Shown: in pieces, positions 24,109-36,067 of the stretch
How the letters are laid out: each line of letters begins with the position of its first letter
Numbering within the stretch: position 1 is the first letter of the stretch
DNA from: Campylorhamphus procurvoides
Lineage: Eukaryota; Chordata; Aves; Passeriformes; Dendrocolaptidae
Direction: 5' to 3'
Assembly: GCA_013396655.1 (NCBI GenBank)
Contig: WBMV01005995.1
Coordinates: 62,001-126,000 of the forward strand
DNA: 64,000 bases
Translations under genes and position numbers: made by a program
The notes under the pieces: generated by a model
What the model saw: the letters and a program-made list of their open reading frames with translations, nothing else
Database searches by the model: none
Told to the model about the DNA's origin: nothing

Positions 24109-24411
24109 CAGCACTAAGAATATATTTTTGTACTCTATTTTTGTGTGTAGAGAATTACAGAATTTGTTGCACAATGGAAGTGCAATATTCAATTAAAGCT
24201 ACCTTCAGGGAGAAAAGCTATTTGAACAACATTGTGATCTTAATGAAATGGGTGAGATTTCAAATTTCATCAGTTTCAAATCTGAAAATAGTACAGTTGA
24301 GGTCTGTGAAATAGTTTTATTCCTTATAACAAATTATCTGTCTTTAGTATACTGTAGTTTTTCATCCCTTGCATGGAGATGTGACACATTATGGAGTGGA
24401 CAGAGGTAGTC
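24109..24411. other. Single-copy spacer between two CR1 copies
   Basis: About 300 bases of AT-rich, non-CR1 sequence. An open frame (24051-24314) runs from CR1 into it and is not a gene. Confidence 0.7.
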
Positions 24412-25410
24412 TTCACTGCCTTAAAAACTGACTGGATGGCCAGTGGTGGCAAATGCAGCCACATGCAGTTGGTGTCTGGTCACCAGTTGGGTTTCCGAGG
24501 GCTCAGTATTGCAGCCAGTCCTGTTTAATATGTTCATTGATAATCTGCATGAGGGGCATCCCCAGTATTTTCACAGATGGCTCTAAGTTGTGTGGGAGTG
24601 TTGATCTGCTGGAAGGTAGTAATGTTCTGTAGAGGGATCTGGACAGGATGGATCAATGGGCTGAGGCCAACTGTATGAGGTTCAATAAGACCAAGTGCTG
24701 GGTCTTGCACTTCAGTCACAACAACCCCATGCAGAGCTACAGGCTGGGGGTAAGGTGGCTGAAGAACCACCCGGTGGTAAAGGACCTGGGTATGCTGGTT
24801 GACAGCTGAGTGAACACTAGCCAGCAGTGTGCCCAGGTGGACAGGTGGCCAAGAAGGCCAGTGGTTCCTGGCTTATATCACAAATAGTGCAGCCAAAAGA
24901 ACCAGGGAAATGATTGTCCCTCTATACTCTGCACTGGTGAAGCTCTGCCTCAAATTGTGTGTCCAATTCTGGACAGAAAGACTCAGAAAAAGAAAGACCT
25001 TGAGATGCTGGACTGCGTCCACAGAAGGGTGACAAAGTTGGTGAAGTGTCTAGAGAGTATATGAGGACTGGTTGAGAGATCTGGGGTTATTTAGCCTGAA
25101 GAAAATGAGGTTTGGGGTCACCTTATCACTTTCTACAACTACATGAAAGGAGACTGTAGCCAGGTGGGGAGCGGTCTCTTCTCCCAGGCAACTAGTGACA
25201 GGAGAGGACACAGGCACAAGCTGTGTCAAGTTGGACATCATGAAGAATTTCTTCATGGAAACGGTTGTTAAACACTGAATGGACTGCTCCGGGAAGTTGT
25301 GGGGTGAATCTGGCACTCAGTGCCATGGCTTATTTGACATGATGATGTTTGATCAAAGGTTGGCCTCAATGATTTTGGAAGCCTTTTACAGCATAAATGA
25401 TTCTGTGATT
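24412..25410 (+). mobile_element. CR1 LINE, 5'-truncated, plus strand, complete 3' end
   Basis: The copy starts in the reverse-transcriptase palm, where the frame reads SPVLFNMFIDNLHE (about 24510-24555), and runs through thumb, C-terminal tail and 3' UTR. It ends in a degraded octamer tail (AAATGATTCTGTGATT). It overlaps in CR1 coordinates with the copy at 22542-24108, so the two are separate insertions and not one broken element. It is inactive through multiple stops. Confidence 0.93.
24500..25032 (+). pseudogene. CR1 reverse-transcriptase remnant with lost catalytic box
   Basis: After the PVLFNMFIDNL motif, the expected catalytic F-A-D-D box reads F-T-D-G (24570-24581), so one of the two metal-binding aspartates is gone. 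The frame then breaks several times. Thumb-like sequence resumes as [20 protein letters not shown] near 24920-24985, aligned with 'LYSALVRP..' of intact CR1. It is a fossil only. Confidence 0.8.
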
Positions 25411-28400
25411 AAAAGAATTTTTCTTTCAATAATATAGAAAAACTAAGACTTTTTATGCTATATTTGATAGTATTTATACCTATGACCAATTAATTAATTA
25501 ATTTCAAATCCTGTAGTATCATAAGCAATGACATTTTATAATCCTAATCAGAATTCTTTTAAGATCCATCCTAAAAATAATTTGGTGTTGATTATATTAT
25601 TTTTTCTGCCAGTGTTGATTATATTCATTCGAAGGTATTAGTCTGCAGTTTTCCTCAACACCTAAAAGATAGAACATAGTTGCCTCTACTATAGTTCAAG
25701 CACCAAATAATGCCAGTGTGTCAAAACATGGGATGATATACTGAAGGATTTTACTTTTCAGGAGGACACCGAGTGAACAACTCAGTACACTTTCTTTGTA
25801 CAGAGTCAGTTTTTGTTTTTGCAGTCTCTCAAATTTATCTCCCCAAAACTATTCTATTTGCTATTCTTTCTTTGTCTCACACACATTTACTTATCTGCTT
25901 TCACATCATTTCCCCACCTGTATGTGACTGAGCAATTGATTGCAATTTTGGTAAATAATAATGACAGGCTATTAAACATCATTTGCAACAGCCCAAGATA
26001 CAGGGCATATTTTTTTCCCCAATAAAATTATTAATAATCGAATGCTTTGATCTTTAAAACCCCAAATTGCTGGACTATTGGAAAGAGTAAGGAAAAATGA
26101 CAATGAAAGATGAAATACTGGTTTTAATTAATGATCACTTTATGAAAGTGCTCAAGCTTGAAAATACACAGAACTATGCTGGTTTCTGTAAGGGAACACA
26201 TGAAGGCTTGGTACTTGCCCTGAAGATTTTAGTCTCAAAGAAAACTTAATATTTAAAGACAGTTAATGTGAGAGGGAATGATTAAGCTGTCTGCCAAAAG
26301 ACTCCCTAAGAATCACTTAATATTTAAATCCATCTAAATACCCAGAATGGAAGGAATGGTTGAAGGCTGTCACATTCAGCACTCTATTCTTGTCCCTTTA
26401 GCTTCAACAAACCTAATTCATACATGTCAGCCCCCCACCCTCCACCATAGCCCCTTAACAGCTTGCTGCCTATTTCTTTAGGAATTAATATTTCATGAAA
26501 ATAAATGTTGGCACCATAGGGTGTTAATGACATTGGATTTCTATTCACAACACTAAGTGTAATTTGAATCATCAATAGAAGAAACAGAAGGAACAGAAGG
26601 AGTGACCTTTCTTGAAACATGCTGCAGGAAGAGAAATGTCAATAAAAAGCAAACAGTGTTTTGCATAACCCCTTACAAACAGCCAATTCCTGTTTATGCA
26701 CTTAAGAGAATAGGCTTTTTCTGAGCCATCAGCTTGGCACAAGGGATCACTTGACAATGTGGAAGTGAAATAAGAGCTCACACATCCCATGCACTGTCCT
26801 GCTGCTCAGCTGCAGCAATCAAATATACATGAAGCTCTTTGCTCCAAAATGCCAACAAGTTTAGAACCAGCAGATGAGAGAAATCAATGACTTTATCTTG
26901 TGCTATCCTGTTCTCTTTAAAATTCTGAGACCATCAAGCAAACAAATACATGACCATAATACAAATGCTGTAAAAGGACCATAATAAAAAAAAAAACAAA
27001 AAACCTCAAGACTTGAAGAAACAAACACTATTAAATGTGGATATTTTTATACCACCTTTTTTTTTTTTTTCTGAATAAAGTCTCAGAGGTTCTGGTTCTC
27101 CTAAACCTTCTGTAAAGCTTGGTGAAAGCACTTTTGAATTATTCTCAAACTCACTAAAATTTCTGTAGTTTTCTGTAGTAAGCTTGATCCCAATCATTTA
27201 ATGTGACAGAAACAAAAACTGACCAACTGACCAACAAAAAATCCCAAACAAACCCAAGCATTATAAAGCAAAAAATCGCACCACAACCAAAGAGAAGTGA
27301 ATCTTCAAGCACATTTTCCTAAGTTGATTATTTAGCAACATATCTACTCTGCAGCAGAGAATGCTTTTTGTAAGCAGTTGCTTCTGAAAGCAGCTGATGT
27401 TTGAACAATAAAGTCTACAAATTTGCACTACAAGTCAATCTCACTTCCATGCAATTCATACCTCTGTAGGAAGGAACTCCAGCTGGATCCACCTCTGAGC
27501 ATTACAAATTTGTGTTCTTTATCCTCTGAATTTTCTCTTTGCCCTCTTAAGAAAAAATACCATGATTTGAAAAGAAGGAATGGAGTAAAAAAGGTGAATA
27601 AACATTGAAGATATAAAAACCAGTAATGAGAGAGTTATTTGACAAAACATGGGCTAAATATTGTCCTCACTTGCCAGTTTTTTTAACCAGCCCATCAATA
27701 AGTCCTGGGATTCACCTGTGCACTTTGCTTCAGCCATGTTAATCCATGACATGCTCAGTATGAACTGGACCCAGCCTCTCTAAATTCTTACCAGAATGGG
27801 GCTGGTGACCCATGAGTTTAAGCAGTTAACTTAGCATGAGTTTACATATGAAGACAGTAAAAGCCTCTGTAATATCTGTGGGGCAGGAATTAAGGAACTT
27901 GGAAAAATAAATCACTTTTATTTCTACAAACATAATCCATTTAAACCCCATTATGGATATCTTGCCGTCCTTCCACTCTTGCTGTGCCCAGCTAGCAAAT
28001 TTCACGTGAACCAAACCACTTGAAAAACAAATTGTTTGTATGTCTGTATACTAAACAAATGACAGATTTCTGGAGGGATTGAGGAAAAGGTACATTGTAA
28101 TTTTTACTTTCTCCACACAAAAATTACTATCAGTAGTGCATAAAGGAGAAAATAATTACCCTGGCTGGAATCCATCTAAAAAGAGCATTTCTGAATTACT
28201 CCCTAGGGAACAACCTGATCAATTTTATTCATACTTTCAGGGAAGTTTTAATTCACTTTAAAAGTTGAACTGAAAAAAAAAAAAGACAAAACTAATACCC
28301 AGAAGAAGATGAAAAGAAGAAAAAAATAAAAGAAGGAAAAAGAAGATATAAAAGCAGGCTACTAATGGAACACTTATTGAAGCCTTAATTAAGAGGAGGC

Positions 28401-28499
28401 ACTTGATCATTCTGTAATCACTGCCTGTAATTAAATGTCTCAAGTACAGTAACTAAAATATAATGGCACTATTAAAAGCAATAGAATGAAACAACCTAC
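25411..28499. other. AT-rich single-copy DNA, no gene seen
   Basis: I see no gene. A short (TTAA)n array lies at 25487-25504 and a 13-T run near 27059. The open frames are short and have no recognisable domain. Confidence 0.6.
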
Positions 28500-28772
28500 C
28501 ACTTTTTGGCTTATTCTTGGATCCTCCAGGTCTCCTTTTATAAGTGTCATTAAAAATGCATATTTGTATTGCTTGGAGGTAACCTCTTCCCATGAACTCA
28601 ATCACAAGAACAGAAGTGTCAACTGCTAAGCTACTTCTTGGATTAAGAATCTCCTGTGGGTTCAACCTTTGTATAGACAGAGTAACAAGATCTTTGAACC
28701 TTTGAATAATTAGTCTTTCCACAATGAAGATGAGATCACTTTCCTTCATAGCAGGGTAACCTTGAAGGAAGT
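28453..28772 (-). other. Unrecognised open reading frame, possible exon
   Basis: A minus-strand frame of 98 codons from an ATG at 28749 has mixed, protein-like composition (for example KESDLIFIVERLIIQRF and LVIEFMGRGYLQAIQ). If read as an exon, a CAG acceptor precedes 28772 and a GTAGGT donor follows 28500. This gives 273 bases with phase 1 at both ends. The pyrimidine tract of the acceptor is weak and distant. I do not recognise a family, and a frame of this length can arise by chance in 64 kb, so this is a weak candidate. Confidence 0.15.
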
Positions 28773-30385
28773 CTGTTGTAAGTTTTCACCAACATTAAAA
28801 AGAAGGAGAAATATGGGAAATGAAATGAAGTTTTATAAACTAACACTGCAATGGCAACATAGGGGGAAAAAAGATGGTGTTACGCAGTATATAAGCAAAA
28901 CAAACCAGTAAAATAATATATTTAAAAATAAAAAATAAAGAGTTCTTAATTTATTTTTTTACAGCAAATCAACCTAAGGTACCCCTATATTCAGGGGATA
29001 TAATGACTGCATGTGCAAGCAGGTTTTCAAATCTTTATCTCAGTTCATATTCTTGCAGCAAGTTTAGTACTAAGATTTTGGACTTTTTGATTTCTGACAA
29101 GCACAGTAGCAATACCTGGGGGATTATTAAGGAAACTGAAACAATTTTGAAAGCTGTTTCATTAGCAGGTTACTCCACTGTAAATTAAAAGGCCTGCAGG
29201 CAAGCACGTATGGTATATCAGGTACAGAACAGAGAAAGTCTTATTAAATGCCCAAAGCATGCCTCTGACAAGAATTGAGGCAAAATCCAAAAAACTAAAT
29301 GCAGGAAGTTTCAATATATTCAAAATATTCGATTTCTAAAGCCTTTATTATATGTATAGCATGAAAAATAATAGGGACCAGATTTATGTACTAGCAAACA
29401 AAACAGCAAAATAGAACAAAAAAACCTAAACAAAAAGAAAATTATGAGGAAAAGCAGATCTTGCTTCAGTTGTACTAGCAGGGTTCTAGTTTTGCTGTAC
29501 AATTGGTTTTATTTAAACCAAATTTGCTAAATCCTGCTGCTTTCAGAGAGAGAAAGCTATTTGTTTCCAACTGGGTATCTTTCAGCATGCTGAGCCTTTA
29601 CTTTCTGCAAGCATAAAACCCAACCAAACAGAAAGTTCTAACTTAACAGTCATAAAGGTCAGCAGGAAAAATAAAACAACACAATCAAACAAACAAACAA
29701 ACAATCAAAAAGTTAAAGGACTTCACGGACTTGTAGCCCTTTCTGATTACACAACCTTGTGTCCTCATCATAGGTTCCTGAGATCATAGTGCCTGACAAA
29801 GTGCTGCCTGTAATAGCTGAAACCTGGAAGAAATCTGCAGCTATCTCTGAGTGCCTGCGCAGTCTGTTTCCAAGGTGAGAAGGTCACCTAGTTCTTTCTG
29901 AAAAGATTTTTCTCCATTGTTAACAAGGCTACCCATGAAATTGCCTCCTAGAGCCCACAACAAAGCTGAGAATCCTGCAGAAACCAGAGGCTGCTCTGAA
30001 ACTCCTACACTAATATCTGACGGACCTCTCACTGAACTTATGGCATGCTGAACTCAAATTCAATGTGACAAATGGACAAAGAAGTTCACACTGTAATTAC
30101 ACCAGTTAAGCAATGTTTATAAATTCTTATAGTTCTATGATTTTTTATTTATTCCTCTGCCAGCTTAGAAGTATTAACAGTTTAAATGAAGAGAAGTCTA
30201 AATGAAAGTTGAATCAATTACTGACAAAACTTGTTAAAAATGACACAGGAGTATGTCTGGTCAGATATGCTAACAACTATGCATTAATTATCGTCATAGA
30301 TTTGCATAGCACCTAATATTTTTCACGTTATTTAACCCGAAAAGCAATATGTGCCATCACTGGGCCTGAAGGGTATCTCTTAACT
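28773..30385. other. AT-rich single-copy DNA, no gene seen
   Basis: There is nothing recognisable apart from a short (AAAC)n array at about 29685-29705. Confidence 0.6.
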
Positions 30386-30410
30386 GGGGGGGAGCGGGGG
30401 GCGGCATGGG
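30386..30410 (+). other. G-quadruplex motif
   Basis: A run of seven G, the spacer AGC, a run of six G, then CGGCAT and GGG. This satisfies four G-tracts of three or more with loops of one to seven bases. A further GGGGG lies at about 30427. It is an isolated GC island in AT-rich DNA. Confidence 0.75.
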
Positions 30411-33400
30411 CCTGAATATTAGATTAGGGGGCTATGCCTTATTTGGCACATTTTTTAATGCCACATGTTGCTTACACTGAACTTCAAAAATTATACTTAG
30501 AAGACTCCCACATTTGAATTTCATGGGTTGAATTATTTGCTGTGCTAACTCCACTTGAGCTTATAAAAAAAATAAGGACCCTAAAGAGGACATAGCTCAG
30601 CAGAACGTTCAAGTTATCAGCCTGGATTTAATATGAAGGTAGAAATCCCTCAGCTGAACTGCGAGGGCAAAACATTTCATATCTTTAAGGTATATAGCAG
30701 TCAAGTGCAACCACTGGCAAGGATACTGCAATAAAAACTGTACAGGGGTTATTCAGAATAACAGCAACAGGGTACTATGTTACCTTTTCTGACTCACCTT
30801 CTCAGCACATATAGGGACAAGACTTCAATTTGGATTTTTAATTATGTTTGTTTTCATAGTGTCAGGTATGAGTGGAAATAAAGGATGTCTTTGCAGTTTG
30901 CACTGGAAAAAAAACTAAGTAATTTTCCTTCATAAATGTTAATCATGGTCAAAGTTTTGCTGACTTCCAAAATTAACTATGTGCATTTGTCTCTGCTTTC
31001 AGTTGGCATTCTGCACTTTGAAGAATTGGGTCCTCCACTGAAACAACTGGCAAATTTACGTTTTTTCCTTTACACCAGGTACATGAAAGAAGTAAAGTCA
31101 CAAAGTGTGATTTTATAGGTGCGTTTCATTTTGGAAAAAGTTTCCTTTGTGGAATTCTTGAAAGAAAAAAGCTCCAGTTCTTTTCCAACACTTCAGTATT
31201 CCTATAAGATAGTGGCACAGATGCTGTTTCTAGAAAAAAAAAACTTTCTCACAGGCAAGAAATCAGTAGATTGACAGGGATGACTCTTGTGTTGTCTGGG
31301 TTCAAAAAGCAAAGCATTTAATGTGGATTCTACTTATATTTTTTGGAACAGTTGCTTCTGAAAAATAACACAAGGGTTTATGAAAGTATGTCAGCTTACT
31401 TGTGAGCACCACAAAAAATTTCTTTCAGGCAAAGCACAACAGATCAATTCTCAGCTTCTTTTTGCATTATCAGAATGCAAAATCTCAGTTTCACAAAACT
31501 ATTTTCTAACACAAAAATAGGAAAAAGATGGCACACTCTTCAAATTTCAACAATATAATAAAGTTAGAAAGGCTAAATGAAACATTTTTGCATACAGATG
31601 ATAACTATTTTTTTCTGAGATATAAAGTGATGTGTACCATACACAACAGCATGATCTTTTCCTTCAAGAAAAGTGCTGTCACTCAAAACAGTGTGCTGAA
31701 TTTCTTTATCAGGGAATAAATGAATAAAAACTATTCCAATTTCATCTTACTTCAAGAATTAACTAGTTAGGTAAGTAGTGCATTGCAATGGAAATGTATT
31801 TAAATGATTTTGGGAGAAGATTGTTTACATAATTGTCTCAACAAGCATTTCCTTCACTCTCTTGAGATAGACCCCAGCACATCCATTCATCTCCATTCTT
31901 GTCTCTATTTTATATCTCTACTTACATTAAAAGTCTTCCTTCATTTTGGACAAGAGCATAACAGACAAATAAATGGAAATGAAAAAACAAATATTAAAAA
32001 AAAAGTATCCTGCATGGGAACATAAGTTAGAAGTATACAAACTAGCGAGCAAATAGCAAGAAAAAGTAGAGAACTGCTGAAAAGGATTACATCTTAGAAG
32101 GTGAGCTATGAGCAGAGGAATAGTGCCTTTGGCAGCAGGACTGAGGTCACCTCAACTGTTTCTGCATGGAGGTCATCCCTTGGCCTCTTCCTGATCAAAA
32201 TGATGGTTAGTGGGGATAATGCCTGCAAGAGGTGTTCCACTTTTTTGTAGGTTCAGATGGGTGTATAAAGGAAAGATGTGATTCAGCCTCACCTCTGAAT
32301 GTGAATCTGGAGGAGATGATAGAAGATGCAACCTATGCAAATATGCATAGATATAAGTCAATTTTTCCACTTATTGCAGTATATAATGCCAACCCAGAAT
32401 ATGAGACCAGCTAGATAGCTGGGCAATTGCACCTTGCTTGTAGGTGACAAAGGTAGATACCTGAAATGGAAACACGGAGCTGCTCCTGCCCTGTAAACAA
32501 GGAGGTGATAGAGAAGACTCAAACTCTTAAATTGTGATGGAAGGAAGAACATTTGTCCACCACCAGAATGTAAATATACAAACCGCCCCCCCACTCCCCG
32601 GCAGTGTTTGATCCCATAATCCAATGGTAAAAACCTCTGTTTTCTCATTTTTTTCTCTCTCTTATCATGGAAGAAATTAATATTTTTACCTTCCAAATAA
32701 TCTTTATAATGACCAAACAAATATTTTGCTAAACTTTATGGATTCTCCCCATGAGAAGCTATACAGCAAGTAAAACATCTTGTCTGTCCCATGACATTAC
32801 TTCTTTATGAAAAAAAAGATGAAGAAAAATGTTCCACTTCAACCTTAAAATTATTTCAGGTTGCTATTTGGCTTTAAAAACTCTTTCTTGCTCTCTTCGT
32901 TTTTCCTGAAGTAGAGAGCTAAACATAAACTCACCAGTAACAGTCATATGCTGTTTAATGTATTAGAGATGACCGAAAGTGATTGAATTTTGTTAAAAAT
33001 TCTTTATTTAAAATTCAAAAAGAAACTTTAAAAAGAATGTTGTATGCCTCTAGCTGAGAACAGTTTGAATTTCAGTCACCATTTTTCTTTGATAGTTTTT
33101 ACAAGTTGCAGGCACAGCCTCAAGCAAAGACAACAAGAACAACAAAAAGCTTTAAGGATGTATTTTTCATGTCAGTAATACGCAAGGGAGAAATTCACAT
33201 GCCTGTGCCTGCCATACAAGAAATATAATAATACTTACAAATATAAAAAGAAAAATACAAAACATTTTAATAAACTATATATTACTCTAGTTTCATAGGT
33301 TAAATAATATAATTATTATAGTCTATACTGCATAGTGAAATAAATGCTATTTAATTTTCTTACATGTATAATGCAAATTTGTATCACTGCTGTATCATCA

Positions 33401-34040
33401 TGTTCCTTTGTAAAGCACTTCAGGGGTTTTTTACCCCTCACAGAAACTTCAGAGATTTTGCAATCAAAATCTGATCCAGTCCAGCCTTGTTTAATTCGTA
33501 AGTTCTCAACAGTCAGAGATAGTTGCCTATCTCAGAGAAGGACAAGCAAATATTTTAGAACAAACAACCCTATGTTAAGTCATTGCTTTGATTGAATCCC
33601 TTGAAATGATAATAATATGGAAATGTTAAATATCTTAAGTCCTAAGGGCAACTTTGACACAGATGTGTTATATGTACAAAGCATTATATTTTCCACTTTA
33701 AACCATAAGACGAAGGAAAAGTTTTGTCTCCTTTTCTTCTCTTGTGGGCAAGAAGCCTTCTTAAAACGATAAAGACTGATATTTCAGGCTGTGCACACAA
33801 ATCACAGAATGTAACATTTTAAAAGCCTGATTCACATTTCACTGATGCTTTGTAAGATTTAGCCAGCCAACTGAAAGAAATACCAATGGTACTGACAGCT
33901 CTTCAGAAATTCGCAAAGAAATCGGTTCACTGACAGAGTCTTTAGGTCTTACAAAACAGAAATCTGAAGGGATGCCAACAGGAAAATAATCCCTTGAGCC
34001 TTAGAAATGCTTAGGGATTGGCTTGAATTTCTAGTCAGTT
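30411..34040. other. AT-rich single-copy DNA, no gene seen
   Basis: There is no gene or recognised interspersed repeat. The region 32100-32560 is slightly richer in GC, includes a C-rich run near 32584 and an octamer ATGCAAAT at about 32335, and has no coding support. Confidence 0.6.
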
Positions 34041-34227
34041 TTCCTTCCTTCCTTCCTTCCTTCCTTCCTTCCTTCCTTCCTTCCTTCCTTCCTTCCTTCC
34101 TTCCTTCCTTCCTTCCTTCCTTCCTTCCTTCCTTCCTTCCTTCCTTCCTTCCTTCCTTCCTTCCTTCCTTCCTTCCTTCCTTCCCTTCCCTTCCCTTCCC
34201 TTCTTCCTCCCTTCTTCCTCCTTTCTA
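34041..34227. repeat. (TTCC)36 microsatellite with (TTCCC)4 extension
   Basis: Thirty-six perfect TTCC units (34041-34184) are followed by four TTCCC units to 34200 and an imperfect pyrimidine tail to 34227. On the minus strand this is a GGAA array. The open frames across it on both strands are artefacts of the four-base period. Its true length is likely variable and may be misassembled. Confidence 0.98.
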
Positions 34228-35585
34228 TTTTTTTCAGTGAGTACAAAGGACTAATTTTTTTATTTTTTTCCACCATTTTTAATACCAATTTAATTGTGCT
34301 CCTTTTGTTGTGCTCCATTATAAATTATAATAATTAGTCAACTTTGTATTTCTGGTACTGGAGAACCCACAGATACAATCCTCTGCAAAGTACTCAAAGA
34401 GACATGGGAAACTGGAGTTTGAGAAAGCTGGTTTTATGTTTAACCAAGAGGACAAAGAAATGGTATCTAATGTGTAATGATTACCATATATAGTATATTT
34501 AAACATAATGTGGAGCTGCAGACCAATGAAGAAAGTGAAAACTGTATAAATGTATGTTAACAAACTTATAAAAATTATATAAAGTGGATTCCAGTGTGAG
34601 GGAATAAGAAAACATCACCATGAACATCGTATTTCTTCTGGAAAGGACTTGGATCCTGGCAATTAGCTGCTAACACTGGTATTCATCAGCACTGAAGAGG
34701 AGCAAGGGAAGGGTGAACATAACTGCAAGAAATGGGGTAGGTTCGTATAATTTAATTATGTAATATATATAACTGGGTTTTTTTTAAACCCACAATATAT
34801 TCTTTCTTTGAGATATACATTTGAGCTAATAATGTTTAGAGTCTCAAGATATCAGTTTTACTAGGAATAAATTATTGTGCTTATACATAAGGTGTGCTTT
34901 CTCTGACCATAAAAGCTTTGAATCTTACATGCAAAATTTGTTGCATGAAATTCAGGGTTAACTAACTACATTTTTTAATGCCAGCTTGACAGAAAGCTGA
35001 TATAAAGGAAAAATAAAAAACAAATCACAACTAACAAACTAAACAAAACAAGACAAAAAAACCAAACCAAACAAAAAAACCCCAAAACAAAGCAACAGCA
35101 AAAAAACCAAACAACAACAAAAAAAGAGACCAGTAGAGAATCTAACTTAAAGAAGTAATTCTTGTTTTTGAATGGCTTAAATTATGTTTGCTACCTGAAC
35201 AAAAGTGAGGAAATAGTGACTAGACTGAGTTGTGATTACCGACCTACCACATCTCCAATTTCATTTTGTTGTTTTGCAGAGTATTTGGATGATTTGGGCC
35301 TGAACAAGAGAAATACTCAAGAATGGATGCATTGTCAATAATTTCTATGATAGCATTTACCCAGCAAAAAGGAAACACATTCCTTGGTCCTCTAAACATA
35401 GAGACAATGTTGTCTTATTTCCACACTTTGCATCACAGCTCTGTCAGTTCTAACATTTATCCGTATCTGAGAAGGCAGGTCTCTGAACAGAAGTTCCCTT
35501 TCTTGTGCAGACTTGTATAGAAACTTTCCGATATTTTTCAAGGAACAAATGTGCCCTTGAGGCAATCCTGAGATATTCTGGAAAT
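34228..35585. other. AT-rich single-copy DNA, no gene seen
   Basis: There is no gene. It contains the A/C-rich tract listed separately. Confidence 0.6.
35028..35125. repeat. A/C-rich (AAAC-type) low-complexity tract
   Basis: About 100 bases composed almost wholly of A and C on the plus strand, dominated by AAAC, AAACC and CAACAA words. It is a decayed simple repeat. Confidence 0.8.
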
Positions 35586-35590
35586 ATATG
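35586..35590. repeat. Target-site duplication, left copy (5 bp)
   Basis: ATATG lies directly before the LTR and recurs at 36007-36011. Five bases is the usual duplication size of class III (ERVL) elements. Confidence 0.75.
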
Positions 35591-36006
35591 TGTCCTGATT
35601 TCAGGTGAAATAAAGATAGTTTTCTTCATAGTAGATGCTACAGTGCTGGTTCTTATTTAGTATATATGTATAAAAACAGAATAATGTTGATAACACACTG
35701 ATGTTTTGGTGGCTGTTCAGTGGTGCTTACTCTAAATCGAGCAATTTTCACTTTTTCATGCTCTGCCAGGGAGCAGGTGCACAAGAACCTGGAGGAGGGC
35801 ATGTCCAGGACAGCTGACCCAAACTTCTCTCCTTTTCATTACAACTAGTAGTAGTGTATTTTTTCTTATTTAAGTATTAAACTGGTTTATCTCTATATAT
35901 GATATTTTACCATTTCTTTCCATTTCTCCCCTGCACTGGGTGGGGGAGTTCTGATAAGTAAGCAGCTTCTTGATCTTTAGATGTCAGCTGGGGTTAAAAT
36001 ATGGCA
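35591..36006 (+). mobile_element. Solo LTR, class III (ERVL-like) avian family
   Basis: The segment begins TGTCCTGATTTCAGGTGAAA and ends ...GGGGTTAAAATATGGCA, flanked by perfect 5-bp repeats (ATATG). The interior words AATAATGTTGATAACACACT, CATGCTCTGCCAGG, CCAGGACAGCTGACCCAAAC and CCTTTTCATTACAA match, from memory, an abundant bird ERVL LTR. That family usually carries a promoter segment between 'GACCCAAAC' and 'TTTTCATTAC'. Here the two are almost adjacent (about 35818-35845), so the core promoter appears deleted. An ATTAAA poly(A) signal remains at 35876. No internal viral genes adjoin it, so it is a solo LTR. The family identification is from recall and not from a database comparison. Confidence 0.85.
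35876..35881 (+). terminator. LTR polyadenylation signal ATTAAA
   Basis: The common variant hexamer ATTAAA lies in the predicted R region of the ERVL-like LTR and is followed by a T-rich stretch. Confidence 0.5.
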
Positions 36007-36011
36007 ATATG
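36007..36011. repeat. Target-site duplication, right copy (5 bp)
   Basis: ATATG, identical to 35586-35590. Confidence 0.75.
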
Positions 36012-36028
36012 CAATAGCAGATTTTGCT

Positions 36029-36067
36029 TTGTTTGTTGTTTGGTTTGGTTTAGTTTGGTTTGGTTTC
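36029..36067. repeat. (TTTGG)n low-complexity tract
   Basis: Several imperfect TTTGG or TTTGT units lie just downstream of the LTR. Confidence 0.85.

Noticed and set aside
24534..25316. Minus-strand open frames (24534-24770, 25050-25316)
   Set aside because: They are antisense to a plus-strand CR1 copy.
34007..34318. Open frames made of repeated Leu-Pro-Ser-Phe or Lys-Glu-Gly-Arg units
   Set aside because: They are translations of the TTCC microsatellite and not proteins.
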